IMG/VR virus record: IMGVR_UViG_3300043464_000397
Span: 1 to 39,259 of that record
Reading direction: 5' to 3' (one strand)
Source of the DNA: a virus
DNA length: 39,259 nucleotides
Each line of letters starts with the position of its first letter. Positions within the stretch are counted from its first letter, which is position 1. Below the pieces are notes generated by a model. That model was not told the DNA's origin. It searched no databases and saw only the letters and a program-made list of their open reading frames with translations. Of this stretch, positions 24,801-32,839 are shown piece after piece. Position numbers and translations under genes: made by a program.

Positions 24801-27193
24801 ATCTTTTTTGTTGGGTCTAACTTAGGCATCAACTTAAGATAAAGTCTGGTGTATAAACCTTGAGATGCCTTAGAACCAGTAATAGTAGTTAAGGCTCTAG
24901 TTGGGCCAATAGCAGAACCAGAAAAAAATTCTCTTAAAGCATAAAAAGGAGCATACAAAGAAAAGAAGAAAGTTTCATCTATTCCTGAACGCATACCCGA
25001 ACGTGGAAACAAAGTCCAGTTTGCCCAAAAATCGTTAAGATTTTTAATACTGTTGCGTCTTGTTAAGCCAGATATTGTAAAAAAGTATCTATACTTATCG
25101 CTTCGTTTAGAGTCAGCAGCATACTGATACAACAAGTCATAAGGTAGTGGTGCTACACCTTCTGTTAGTTGGGATGGCTGAATAGCACCCTTGCTTGATA
25201 GTAATGGTATTTCGTTTTCAAAACGAATTGCACCTTTTTCAAAAACATCTAACCACTCTGATGGTATTTCGCTTCGGGTTGTAGCAGTAAGTCCATCATC
25301 ATTCATTACTTTGGATAAAATTTCATCCATACTACTTCTGCCACCAACGGTTCCATTCATTCCGAGTTTAAGCATGTACCCGTAATAAAGGTTGCGAATT
25401 ACTGTTCTTTGTAATTCTGGTGGTGTGTCTAAATACAACTCAACAAGTGCATCGGCAAACTTAGTATCCATTACTTGGTTTGCTAAATTTCTTACGCTTT
25501 CAATTGTTTTAATTGCGTCGTCGCCAAACTGAATACGTCCAGGAGAGCGAGCCAAACCAGTACCAACCTGATAGGCAAATTTTCTTGCTGCTCGAACATT
25601 GGTTTGAAGTTGAAAAATATCTGCAACTGCAGGGTTAACAAGAACATCTGAATCATCAGAAACCTTTTTTAAGGTTTCCATAATAGTTGCTAAGCCTTCA
25701 TCGTTTTTACGGATTGCTTCTTCTGTAGAACGAGCAGCAACTGTAGGATTAAAGGTATCATATATTGTTCGTGTTACAGCAGAGGTTAAGTTTCTAGAAG
25801 AACGAGCAGTAACAATGCCGTCACGACGGAAATATATTCCATCTACTGGACCACTTAGAAATGAATCAAAGTCATCTACTTCTGTAAAGAATCTTTTAGC
25901 ACCTACTGCATTAAAGTCATCAGTCTTTTTCATTTCAGAACCAATTAGTTTAACTAGTTCTCTATCTCTCCATTGAGGATAGTCTTGTTTAATTCTATTC
26001 CAAGCCATTGATTTTACTGTTGGGCTTGTAGCATCAGTGTATTCTTTAATTAGTGGGCCAAGGTCATCGTCCCAAAGTTTAACAACATCGGGTTGAGTAA
26101 ATGCCCAATCTAATGCTTTAGAAGTATCGCCTGATTTTTCTGCAATAAATTTATACTGGTCAGCCATACGCTCACCACGAGTTTTTAATCCCATAAATCT
26201 TACGGCTTCGCCAGCAGTAACATTAAGGCCAGCAACACCCTTAGTAACTGCCTTAACAGCAGGTCCAACACCAACATAAGTTAATGGGTCAATTGCCATT
26301 TGATAAACTGCATCTACTGGACCAGAAAGCATTTTCTTTAATTTAACTTTTGCTTTATCTGGTGATTCAACACGAGCAATAGCAAGAGCCTGCTTAGTTC
26401 CTTTTTCTGTACTTAAATCTATTCCAACCTTTTTAAGCATTTTTACTGCCCAATAATTTTTATTAACAGTTGGAGAATCTGTAGGTGCAGCCTTGTTTGC
26501 AAAACTACGTCCTAAAGAAACTTGAGACTCTACTTTAACAAGGTCTAATAAGTTTTGGAACTTTTCTGGTTCATTGCCCATAAAAGAAATAGCAGCATAC
26601 ATATCCTCATCAAAAGGCTTTCCATATAAATCTAAAGATTCACCAATTGTGCGGCCTTCAACATTACCCCTGACTAATGTAATCAAAGCCTTGCCGTATT
26701 GCTTTTCAAAATCTTCAACACGTTTCCAATTCCAAGTATTTAAACTCTTGTAAGAATCAGAAAGAAGTTTTAAACTAAAAGGCTTTCCTTGACCCATTTG
26801 AGAAGCAACGGCATATGGAGTATTAATGGCCCTACCATATATTTCAGCAGCCTTAAATCCTGCAATCAAAGGGCTTGCATATACAGCAGCAGTTCCTAGC
26901 GCAGCACTTTTTGTTGAAGATAAAACATTTCCTAAAAGACCTTTTTCTTCTGCAAACTGTGCCTTGTTAGGATGAATATAACGAATATTATTTTGCACAA
27001 GCGGGTCAAGTTTTAAAAATTCTTCACGTGCTTTTTTTTCGCTTAACTTTAATAACTCTGTACCCTTAACAGCACTTAAAGAAAACTGCTCAACCATCAT
27101 TTTAGATTGAGAATCAAGGTTAGATTTAATAGCAGCAGAATAAAAGTTAGGATTTAATTTTGCTACAGATGGGTCTAAAGGAACCTCTGGCAT
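21818..27193 (-). CDS. Giant internal/ejection protein candidate (1791 aa)
   Basis: This one gene takes about 14% of the genome. The product is mostly alpha-helical. An Ala/Gly-rich hydrophobic stretch near the start (about residues 87-120) and another late one (GAVGVLIGRGLLRNF) could insert in a membrane. Many Tyr/Phe/Arg-rich helices lie between. I found no polymerase, transglycosylase or toxin signature by eye. Giant helical proteins encoded between portal and capsid genes in podoviruses are often packed in the head and ejected with DNA to form a conduit; by place and character this fits, but it is not proven. It overlaps its neighbours by one base at each end. Confidence 0.65.
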   Translation of the reverse strand: MPEVPLDPSVAKLNPNFYSAAIKSNLDSQSKMMVEQFSLSAVKGTELLKLSEKKAREEFLKLDPLVQNNIRYIHPNKAQFAEEKGLLGNVLSSTKSAALGTAAVYASPLIAGFKAAEIYGRAINTPYAVASQMGQGKPFSLKLLSDSYKSLNTWNWKRVEDFEKQYGKALITLVRGNVEGRTIGESLDLYGKPFDEDMYAAISFMGNEPEKFQNLLDLVKVESQVSLGRSFANKAAPTDSPTVNKNYWAVKMLKKVGIDLSTEKGTKQALAIARVESPDKAKVKLKKMLSGPVDAVYQMAIDPLTYVGVGPAVKAVTKGVAGLNVTAGEAVRFMGLKTRGERMADQYKFIAEKSGDTSKALDWAFTQPDVVKLWDDDLGPLIKEYTDATSPTVKSMAWNRIKQDYPQWRDRELVKLIGSEMKKTDDFNAVGAKRFFTEVDDFDSFLSGPVDGIYFRRDGIVTARSSRNLTSAVTRTIYDTFNPTVAARSTEEAIRKNDEGLATIMETLKKVSDDSDVLVNPAVADIFQLQTNVRAARKFAYQVGTGLARSPGRIQFGDDAIKTIESVRNLANQVMDTKFADALVELYLDTPPELQRTVIRNLYYGYMLKLGMNGTVGGRSSMDEILSKVMNDDGLTATTRSEIPSEWLDVFEKGAIRFENEIPLLSSKGAIQPSQLTEGVAPLPYDLLYQYAADSKRSDKYRYFFTISGLTRRNSIKNLNDFWANWTLFPRSGMRSGIDETFFFSLYAPFYALREFFSGSAIGPTRALTTITGSKASQGLYTRLYLKLMPKLDPTKKISPETRIEAVRELARLESTKRGYDVPEAEISMALIRENMVSRAQQLYQNTVSESDWKNISKLMKHNPVVFESMINSMGARASISGKIDVDFVDSMFTPSNLTKMYEDAGLIAGNKYTAKQVSQMSETQIAKVHFDNWSTRFPYNSKRVVGPVVLDPVPVFFRNDALKTKDDFLNARNELLEQMGFKYSDEVDDFIISNPTVAQKFLSMFNTTVYYRQQGIPDEKIAKIHIQTMLVDLRNTFHGSPNTFNDELFDLVKTKYSEIEQFRLKSKKSMDDRVWSNAAGSITYKDFEIATLGRHPVSGDVNTRLTSTGENVDMDIFQEGTGIGYAISKLGNNAMEVMDATTTGMFRQKALWIYFSNRMDELGPYENMLRARIQKQLIDSGMPVENAKKAARLQAEKRTTEIAFKDSSEKLIEYVDNPAVKSNFAMSARSVARFYRSTEDFQRRIYRLYTKAPLRSLYRLRLLNTGLDAAGDIYEDENGEKFVIFPTDAILSSAVEPVLRALTGNDTFKVPTYNELTLKLRLTNPSFSPDAGQPALSGPMGAVGVLIGRGLLRNFAPTLEGLGFIDEKQAESLQPYAEKSSDVLGKIGLGNFADSMTFTKAFMPMLLDTFGAALSGKVPVLQKFNKDWERQQNTAMYQAMAYFQAFGNAPDANATEEEKYEYLKGLRVATSNIMIARTLLGYVSPGMPTFKESKGLPNYMKKVGITGFKPEFWDIYNGILRNAGDDVNNAFDLAVATFVGKNPGKIIYTVERTSKEYKVFINTTDNLKNWAIENKSFVNTYKEIAYIFAPKVGEYNPSVYNWIEAEGLIKSPELEDYLVKLQIAEDKQLYFGISKQLNEQLKTVGIADSRKELIATAAQKKKLLLNSNPFLQAEIEGSVNDRGVLKTKFKVLNDAINSPTTPIDKNTRKAMKLILEEVADLVLIGEDTQLAARYDYTDIKAQRKTEVTEIIDKIALANPAVAEANRLIFKPLLNTYSRDVNTASPTEVNR

Positions 27194-27621
27194 TAAGCAC
27201 CACTATCTTCTAGCATACGATAAATTAACTCTGTTTCTCCAGTTGGGTCCTGTTGGGCAATCTGGCGAATAACTGAAAGAATATTTCTTTCCTGCTGTTG
27301 AGGAAGATTTAAAATAGTAGAATCAGGACCAGGTCCAAAGTCAACACCAGCAGTAATCGGTTCATCTCTAAACTTTGTTTCAGCAGTTAATGGTGTAACT
27401 TCTAAAGGACTTGTTCCAATTCTTTCAGTGCCTTGCATAGGTGCACCCATTTGCTGAGCCATGGTTGCTTGACCTTCACCGTATGGCATGCCAGCAATAT
27501 ACTTTGCGGGTTGTGTAGCACGGCCTGATTGTCCGTTGCCACCAGTTGCAGAAACATTTGCTGGATTATTCTGAGGGGCTGTTGGGCGATACCCACCACG
27601 ATTTTCTGGGGCAGTTGTCAT
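27193..27621 (-). CDS. Disordered small virion-region protein (142 aa)
   Basis: The first 75 residues are rich in Pro, Gly, Asn and Gln (RGGYRPTAPQNNPANVSATG), so probably disordered. The end is a helix, NILSVIRQIAQQDPTGETEL. The pattern of a flexible tail plus one short helix resembles adaptor or anchor proteins. It is coupled by overlap to the giant gene downstream and to the 88-aa gene upstream, and may link these proteins in the head. No family is recognised. Confidence 0.6.
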   Translation of the reverse strand: MTTAPENRGGYRPTAPQNNPANVSATGGNGQSGRATQPAKYIAGMPYGEGQATMAQQMGAPMQGTERIGTSPLEVTPLTAETKFRDEPITAGVDFGPGPDSTILNLPQQQERNILSVIRQIAQQDPTGETELIYRMLEDSGA

Positions 27622-27884
27622 TCTTCATCCTCCTCTTGCTCAATAGGTTCGTGCTTAGTACCAAGTACTTCGCTGTTGTACTCTTGTGCCATCTTCATCA
27701 TCCCGTATGCGTTCCATGGTGTCATGGCTTCGCTAACTTCTGTGTGTAAATATCGGGTCCCTTCGTAGTCTGCCCACTCGGTTATCATTAACCAGTTAGT
27801 GCAGATGAACTCAGTCCCCTTCGTATCTTCTTCGAGAAGAATCTTTAAGGCTTCTTCTATTTTGTCTCTAAACTCTTTGCTCAT
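27618..27884 (-). CDS. Small acidic hypothetical protein (88 aa)
   Basis: The product has a helical N-terminus (EFRDKIEEALKILLEED). A strand-rich middle follows with TEFICTNWLMITEWADYEGTR and MTPWNAYGMMKMAQE, then a Glu-rich tail. The ITEW...MTPWNAYGMM pattern recurs in small proteins of actinophage structural arms, but I know no function. It overlaps the hydrolase gene by four bases (ATGA). Confidence 0.7.
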   Translation of the reverse strand: MSKEFRDKIEEALKILLEEDTKGTEFICTNWLMITEWADYEGTRYLHTEVSEAMTPWNAYGMMKMAQEYNSEVLGTKHEPIEQEEDEE

Positions 27885-28453
27885 TTTGCGTTCTGTATCT
27901 TTACTACAACTGGCTCGCCAGTATGTATATCCCAGCGAGACGCAATCTTAATTGCCATTCTAATATCTACTTCCGCCACTTTCGGCGTAGTTTGCTTTCT
28001 AGAATTAGCAAAAGCCTCAATGGCACCGAGAGCAATGTCAGCACCGCTGCCAGAACAATAGATACCACGAACATCGCGGTCCCAAGAATAATCTTCAAAG
28101 ACAGGATAAATAACTCCACGAACGACGATAAGAAATTGTGAATCATGTGCTGCGGCATCCCCGTCTTCTTTCATGTCATAACCAGAATCAATAAACAATT
28201 TACGCATTGCTGGTATAAAAGTCTGTGTCATAAACACATCTAAGTCATCAGTAACACGTGGCTTAGGTGCTTTCCACCCAAACTGCAAAATGTTAGAACC
28301 ACGACTAGCACCAGAACCTGCAATTAAGATTCCATTATTTTCAATAATCTTATGTGTTGCCAGTTCCATAAAGCGACCATCATCACCAGATGAACGAGAA
28401 TCACAGCCAACGGCTGCCCAACCATTTCCTTGAATTGCTACAAGCGTTGTCAT
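27881..28453 (-). CDS. Proteasome/HslV-like Ntn hydrolase, candidate head protease
   Basis: The 190-residue protein starts MTTLVAIQGNGWAAVGCDSR. After Met removal, Thr2 would be the catalytic N-terminal threonine. Asp18 (proteasome Asp17 place), Lys35 (Lys33 place), AGSGAS at 45-50 and CSGSGAD at 133-139 (Ser129 region) complete a standard Ntn peptidase site. The size equals HslV (about 175-190). It lies directly after the portal gene, where phages usually encode the prohead protease, so it may cleave scaffold or other head proteins. It could instead degrade host proteins. AAGGAGGGG precedes the ATG. Confidence 0.82.
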   Translation of the reverse strand: MTTLVAIQGNGWAAVGCDSRSSGDDGRFMELATHKIIENNGILIAGSGASRGSNILQFGWKAPKPRVTDDLDVFMTQTFIPAMRKLFIDSGYDMKEDGDAAAHDSQFLIVVRGVIYPVFEDYSWDRDVRGIYCSGSGADIALGAIEAFANSRKQTTPKVAEVDIRMAIKIASRWDIHTGEPVVVKIQNAK

Positions 28454-28468
28454 TGTCCCCTCCTTAGG

Positions 28469-30211
28469 TTAGCGTCGCGTAACTGTCCTTGCTGATGCTG
28501 AGGCTTCTCCGCCTGATGTTAAACTTGCTAAAAGACTTTGTAGTGGTGCTGGACCCTGTGGTGCTTCAGGAGCGCCTCCTGCTGGCGCGGCGGGAACAGG
28601 GGACGGTTGCTCAACCTGTGCACCAGCAGGAGGTAATTCTGGGGCAAAGACTTCTTCAACCGCATCCTCTACTGGTATGCCACGTTGACGAGCCTTAATA
28701 ACTCCAGCAATTTTCTTTACCACGCCCGATGGGTCCCCACCTTGTACAGCCATTTGTGGAATTGCTTGTGTGTATGCCTGTAAAGAACTAACAAGTGCTT
28801 TACGCATATTCTCAATTTCAATTTTTTCTTGCTCTTGTGTTACGTTAATACCAAATGGTAGTTCACGCATTGCTAGGTCTGTAGAAATTAATCCACCACC
28901 TAATGCTTGTAACATAAAGATAAGTCCCTGTGCTGGGTTAAGCCCAGCAAGCATGCCATATCGAACATCAGCGGTAAAGTCACGCTTAATGTCTTTGCCT
29001 GGCTTGTATGTAAGGCTGTAAGGAGAACCTGCATCTACACCACGGATTGTCTTTTCAACATCAAAAAACTTCTCATCTACCTCAAAACATACAGAAATAA
29101 CATCTCGTAATGCAGAAGCAAAGATAGCCTGAGCAGATTTAACCTGTGTATCAAAGCCACCCATAAGTGCTTGAACACCTTGACCAGTAATAATGGAAGC
29201 ATCAATGTTTCCAGTACGTCCCTCTGGGTAACGTGTTCCTGTTCGTAGTTCCTGCTGTAACAAAGCCTGCTCAGTAAATGCGCCAGGTGGAATGTTAAGG
29301 TCTACGCGTCTTACACCTGCTGGGTTTGCTGTGCGAATAATTGCATCGCCACCCAGTTCAAGTTCTGTTACATCTGTTGGTAGAACAATTGGAGCCTGTA
29401 CTGACTTTTCTGCTGCTTCCATCGCAAGTAATGCGAACCTGTTACGAAGCAACTGAATACCCAATACATCATCAAACTGTCCACGCATCTCACCATCAAC
29501 TGATGGACGCTTAGCAACAACAACCATCATCTTACCAAGCGGGTTAGCCGCCTTAGATAAAACTAAATTGTTTTTTTCTGGAACAAACAACAGAGATTGT
29601 TGTGCATCGTAGTAACGAATTATCTCTAGTTGTGCGTTAAGGTCTCCCTTGTACATTTCTGGACCAAGGAGTTCTCTTGCATACTCAGGGAACTCTGAAG
29701 CGAGTTCTCCAATGCTCAAGTAATAACGCTTAGCAAAGGCAATACAGCGTCCGTAGCGGTCAAATTCTGGGTAAGCCCCTATTGGATTTTCTACGCGAAT
29801 ACGCGGTAGCCCTGCTTCTTCGTCTAATTCAATAATGAAAGGGACGAAACCAAATGTGATGTACATGTCTGCGCCTGTGTACATCTGTACTTGCAAATCT
29901 GAGTTTGCAAAATAATTATTAGCAATACGAGTACGTGTGTCCGCAAACTTACGAGCACGGTCGTTTGCTTGATTAGCAGCAGAACAGTTAACAGATGGCA
30001 ATGGAGCCATTACCTCAGAAAGGTCACGGGCTACAATGTCAATAAAGTTAGCAACTACGTTAGCGTCAACACCCTGTGGAAAAAAGTCTGGGTAAACACT
30101 TGCTATTTGTCCTTTACGGACGGCAAGAACATCTTGTTGGCGTGCATCACGCTCTGCAGCACGGTCTTTAAGTGATGCAACCCGTGCAGAAATTTGTTCT
30201 ATAGAAAGCAT
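28469..30211 (-). CDS. Portal protein
   Basis: The 580-residue protein follows terminase by one gene and has the character of podovirus-type portals. It has an N-terminal helical part with FPQGVDANVVANFIDIVARD and a clip/stem region with PIGAYPEFDRYGRCIAFAK. MAAEKSVQAPIVLP-like helices follow near 270, and GRTGNIDASIITGQGVQALM lies near 335. The C-terminal tail is Pro/Ala/Gln-rich (about 520-560), followed by a basic end. Twelve copies would form the DNA channel at one head vertex, docking TerL and the adaptor. AGGACAATA precedes the ATG. The assignment rests on size, place and these segments. Confidence 0.85.
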   Translation of the reverse strand: MLSIEQISARVASLKDRAAERDARQQDVLAVRKGQIASVYPDFFPQGVDANVVANFIDIVARDLSEVMAPLPSVNCSAANQANDRARKFADTRTRIANNYFANSDLQVQMYTGADMYITFGFVPFIIELDEEAGLPRIRVENPIGAYPEFDRYGRCIAFAKRYYLSIGELASEFPEYARELLGPEMYKGDLNAQLEIIRYYDAQQSLLFVPEKNNLVLSKAANPLGKMMVVVAKRPSVDGEMRGQFDDVLGIQLLRNRFALLAMEAAEKSVQAPIVLPTDVTELELGGDAIIRTANPAGVRRVDLNIPPGAFTEQALLQQELRTGTRYPEGRTGNIDASIITGQGVQALMGGFDTQVKSAQAIFASALRDVISVCFEVDEKFFDVEKTIRGVDAGSPYSLTYKPGKDIKRDFTADVRYGMLAGLNPAQGLIFMLQALGGGLISTDLAMRELPFGINVTQEQEKIEIENMRKALVSSLQAYTQAIPQMAVQGGDPSGVVKKIAGVIKARQRGIPVEDAVEEVFAPELPPAGAQVEQPSPVPAAPAGGAPEAPQGPAPLQSLLASLTSGGEASASARTVTRR

Positions 30212-30236
30212 TATTGTCCTAACGGTTGATTAAAAA

Positions 30237-30611
30237 TTATTTTGCTTTTTGTCCAGAGCGAGTACGACTGGCAGTTTTTACTGGAACCTTTGCAGTAGTT
30301 AATTTATCAGGATTTCCAACTAATTTTTTGGTTGGATACTTTGTAACAGAAGCGCGCTTTGAATATCCCTTAGCCTCAAGTTCTGCACGGTGTGCATTAT
30401 CACTAATATTACGTGCTTTACCTTTTACTTTAGCACCACTCATGTATTCAGTAACTTTTCCTTTACTGTTTACATTTACACTACCTGTTGCTCTGCCAAT
30501 TTTTTTTGCGCTTGCTTTAGCAGCCGCTTTAGTTACTGCTGTTTGTGCAGCCTTTTTTGCAATAGCACGGGCGGCTGCTCCTGCTGCTAGTCCTACTAGT
30601 GGTGCTGGCAT
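30237..30611 (-). CDS. Small basic Ala/Lys-rich protein (124 aa)
   Basis: It begins with an amphipathic Ala/Lys helix (LAAGAAARAIAKKAAQTA) long enough to lie on a membrane or DNA. A Lys/Arg/Gly-rich part follows (KGKVTEYMSGAKVKGKAR) and ends TRSGQKAK. It lies between terminase and portal, with AAGGAAT before the ATG. It is probably a nucleic-acid-binding virion or packaging protein. No known family is recognised. Confidence 0.6.
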   Translation of the reverse strand: MPAPLVGLAAGAAARAIAKKAAQTAVTKAAAKASAKKIGRATGSVNVNSKGKVTEYMSGAKVKGKARNISDNAHRAELEAKGYSKRASVTKYPTKKLVGNPDKLTTAKVPVKTASRTRSGQKAK

Positions 30612-30620
30612 GGTTATTCC

Positions 30621-32507
30621 TTATCCGTATTGGTGATTCCACATTTCAGATGCGGCATCATCTAGATTAATTGATGTTCGTTTGTGTTGTTGCGCTCTAG
30701 TAGCCCAACGATTGTTGGCGTACCTAGCAATGTTGCTGTTTTGCTGCATAAACTCACGGGCACGGATAACCGCAAACCATAAAGCCATAACAGTATCTGT
30801 CTTACCTCTGGTGTCAGGCTTCCAAGTTATTAACTGTTGGACTAACGCCTTCATACCTTCTGAGTTTTCAGTACTAGGTAATTCTATAATGTTGTTCTTT
30901 TGGAACTTACCTTCGCGAGTAGTGCCAAAGAGTGTTGACATTGATGCCACACCGAAGTTTGTGTCCCATTTGTTTTTGCCTGTAAAGTGAGAATTAAGCC
31001 GTACGCCGTGTGAAGAGAGCCATGTTCGTAGTTCTTCGTCAAGGGAGTAGGCTTTTTGGTGGGCGTTGATTTCAACGCGGAACTCTTGCGGTCTGTACCG
31101 AAGCGTAAAATCTTCAATGGCTTGCCTAATCTTTTGTGGCGTAGGGTCTGGCATGTTCAAACACTCTAAAACATAAATCTTTCCATCGGTCCTGTTATAG
31201 GTTATAGCCACAAATGCAGCGTTACCCGCCATAGCGGGGTCAAAGCCTACAATAGTGTAACCCTCAACCTGAGGTGGATGTCCTGTAGCACCTGGCTTTA
31301 ATGGACCACGCTTTCGCATACCATTGATAGAACCTTGCACCAGTTCAGGTGGAAAGATAGAGTCTTCAGTTACATCTTCTTGTTGATAAACAAGCGCCCA
31401 TGTTGCTGGGGTTACTTCGCTTCTACGCTTAAAAAGCGTTTCGCCATCCCACTTAGGGTATAACCCTTCTTCATTAGGTGGGGTATCTTCATCCCCGTCC
31501 CAGGGTGTATCACTTGCAGGCCAAAGAGTTGTCCAGTCTTCTGGCTTATCGCTATAGTCAAGAACTGCTGGCATACCCATGTATGTAAAAGGTGACTTGC
31601 CACCAGACCAATGCTTAGGGTCGCGGAGTTCTTTATAAAAATCAGATGGCGCAATACGGGTGCCTACCACCAGTAACTTACCATTTTTGCCCAGACGGGT
31701 AATAACTTCCTTTTGCAGCCAGTTAATCTGCTTCTCATGCTCGTGAGCGTTAGAGGTAGTTATACAGTCATCTAGGATAATGAGGTCAGCACGTGCGCCG
31801 TAAATCTGACCACCCATACCCAGTGCCTGAATCGTTGGGTCTTTTTCACTTGAGTTTCTCGCATCACTCCCAAGGTAGACCGTGTCAACTCGCCAAGTAT
31901 CTGAGTCCTCTTTCCAGCCCCCTTCTGGTCCAAAAGTTGTTTGTAACTTTAGCCAGCGCGGGTGGGATAATCTCTGCTTGATTGCGTACACGAACTCGCG
32001 TGCTTTAACAAGGGTCTTCGAGACCACAATAATGCGGACGTTCGGATTGAGAGCGATGCGATAAGTTGCGTAGTTAACCGTAATCACGGTTGATTTGGCG
32101 TGCTCAGGGGGAACGTTTAGAAGTAGGCGGTTCCGATTGCCTGGCTCGTAAATCATATTGGGATGCAACCACGAAGGCTCGCGTCCCTCTAATAGGTCAA
32201 TCCAATCCATATGATGTGGAAAAACCCGCTGGTCCAAAAACATCTCAGAGAACTGAGGAAAGGTAATATCTTCACGGGCTACGCCCATGGCTTTTAATGA
32301 ACGCTCTTTAGCGTTTTCCTTTGCCTCGACAAGGGCGGTAGCAAAGGCTGGGTCTCTCAGGCACCAGATACGAACAGTGTCTGGCTTTTTGCCATTTTGT
32401 TCCATAGCCCTATGCACAGACATACCTTCAGAAACCAGCGCCAAAACTTTGGCTTTAGCCTCTGCCGCCATAGCGGTACGAGGGTTATTAGTCTTCTGAA
32501 AAGTCAC
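30621..32507 (-). CDS. terL: Large terminase subunit with N-terminal HTH
   Basis: The 628-residue protein has a packaging ATPase with a divergent Walker A, PPEHAKST (133-140), and Walker B LIILDD (242-247). A nuclease domain follows with Asp423 (VGFDPAMAG), Glu479 (RVEINAHQ) and Asp570 (KTDTVMALW). The first 70 residues are unusual: SEGMSVHRAMEQNGKKPDTV looks like a helix-turn-helix of small-terminase or transposase type. No separate small terminase gene is seen next to it. The start is GTG 32507, with only a weak GGGA site. It is the first gene of the leftward arm and powers DNA entry into the head. Confidence 0.92.
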   Translation of the reverse strand: MTFQKTNNPRTAMAAEAKAKVLALVSEGMSVHRAMEQNGKKPDTVRIWCLRDPAFATALVEAKENAKERSLKAMGVAREDITFPQFSEMFLDQRVFPHHMDWIDLLEGREPSWLHPNMIYEPGNRNRLLLNVPPEHAKSTVITVNYATYRIALNPNVRIIVVSKTLVKAREFVYAIKQRLSHPRWLKLQTTFGPEGGWKEDSDTWRVDTVYLGSDARNSSEKDPTIQALGMGGQIYGARADLIILDDCITTSNAHEHEKQINWLQKEVITRLGKNGKLLVVGTRIAPSDFYKELRDPKHWSGGKSPFTYMGMPAVLDYSDKPEDWTTLWPASDTPWDGDEDTPPNEEGLYPKWDGETLFKRRSEVTPATWALVYQQEDVTEDSIFPPELVQGSINGMRKRGPLKPGATGHPPQVEGYTIVGFDPAMAGNAAFVAITYNRTDGKIYVLECLNMPDPTPQKIRQAIEDFTLRYRPQEFRVEINAHQKAYSLDEELRTWLSSHGVRLNSHFTGKNKWDTNFGVASMSTLFGTTREGKFQKNNIIELPSTENSEGMKALVQQLITWKPDTRGKTDTVMALWFAVIRAREFMQQNSNIARYANNRWATRAQQHKRTSINLDDAASEMWNHQYG

Positions 32508-32571
32508 GTAACTGTCCCATCTGCATATAGTACAGACCAGTTAGTAACGGATAGTAGATACAGTCTGTAAC

Positions 32572-32592
32572 GCAAGTTCCTGAAGAACTTGC
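32572..32592. promoter_or_regulatory. Perfect dyad GCAAGTTC/GAACTTGC
   Basis: Eight paired bases (32572-32579 with 32585-32592) surround a 5-base loop. No T run follows on either strand, so a protein-binding site or a structured TerL leader is more likely than a terminator. Confidence 0.55.
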
Positions 32593-32674
32593 TTAGGTAG
32601 TAAAAGAAATAGTCTCTATATAGTATTAACCCGTTCAAACAGCCATTCCGAACGTTTCAAAGGCAAAAATCTTT

Positions 32675-32699
32675 TTACTTAATTAAAACAGTTAAGTAA
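32675..32699. promoter_or_regulatory. Perfect dyad TTACTTAA/TTAAGTAA
   Basis: Eight bases (32675-32682) repeat inverted at 32692-32699 with a 9-base spacer, centred in the AT-rich part of the control region. The symmetry suits a dimeric repressor or an origin element. Confidence 0.5.
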
Positions 32700-32839
32700 C
32701 AGCCTAAACAGGGCATAGGGGACTGTACGGGAAAATCTTTATGGGAGATACTGTATATAAACTACAGCAGATTTAAACAGTCTAGGGTCAGAATTATCTG
32801 CCCCCAGTACTGACAGAACAGGTATCTATACTGTACAGG

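Larger units (their letters stand above)
32508..32839. promoter_or_regulatory. Divergent control region with ACTGTA motif cluster
   Basis: This AT-rich stretch lies between the two arms. Exact ACTGTA occurs at 32722-32727, 32750-32755 and 32830-32835 (and at 32850-32855 just outside). Its complement TACAGT is at 32559-32564, and TACAG half-sites lie at 32531 and 32763. Also present are two dyads (32572-32592 and 32675-32699) and several TATA-like boxes, including CTATATAGTATT near 32615 and TATACT at 32827-32832. It probably holds the start sites for TerL leftward and perhaps the operators of a phage regulator. No complete consensus promoter could be placed. Confidence 0.55.

Noticed and set aside
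21818-27193. Virion RNA polymerase, as in N4-like phages, suggested by size and capsid type
   Set aside because: I could not find the T7-type polymerase motifs by eye and the length is half that of the N4 enzyme.
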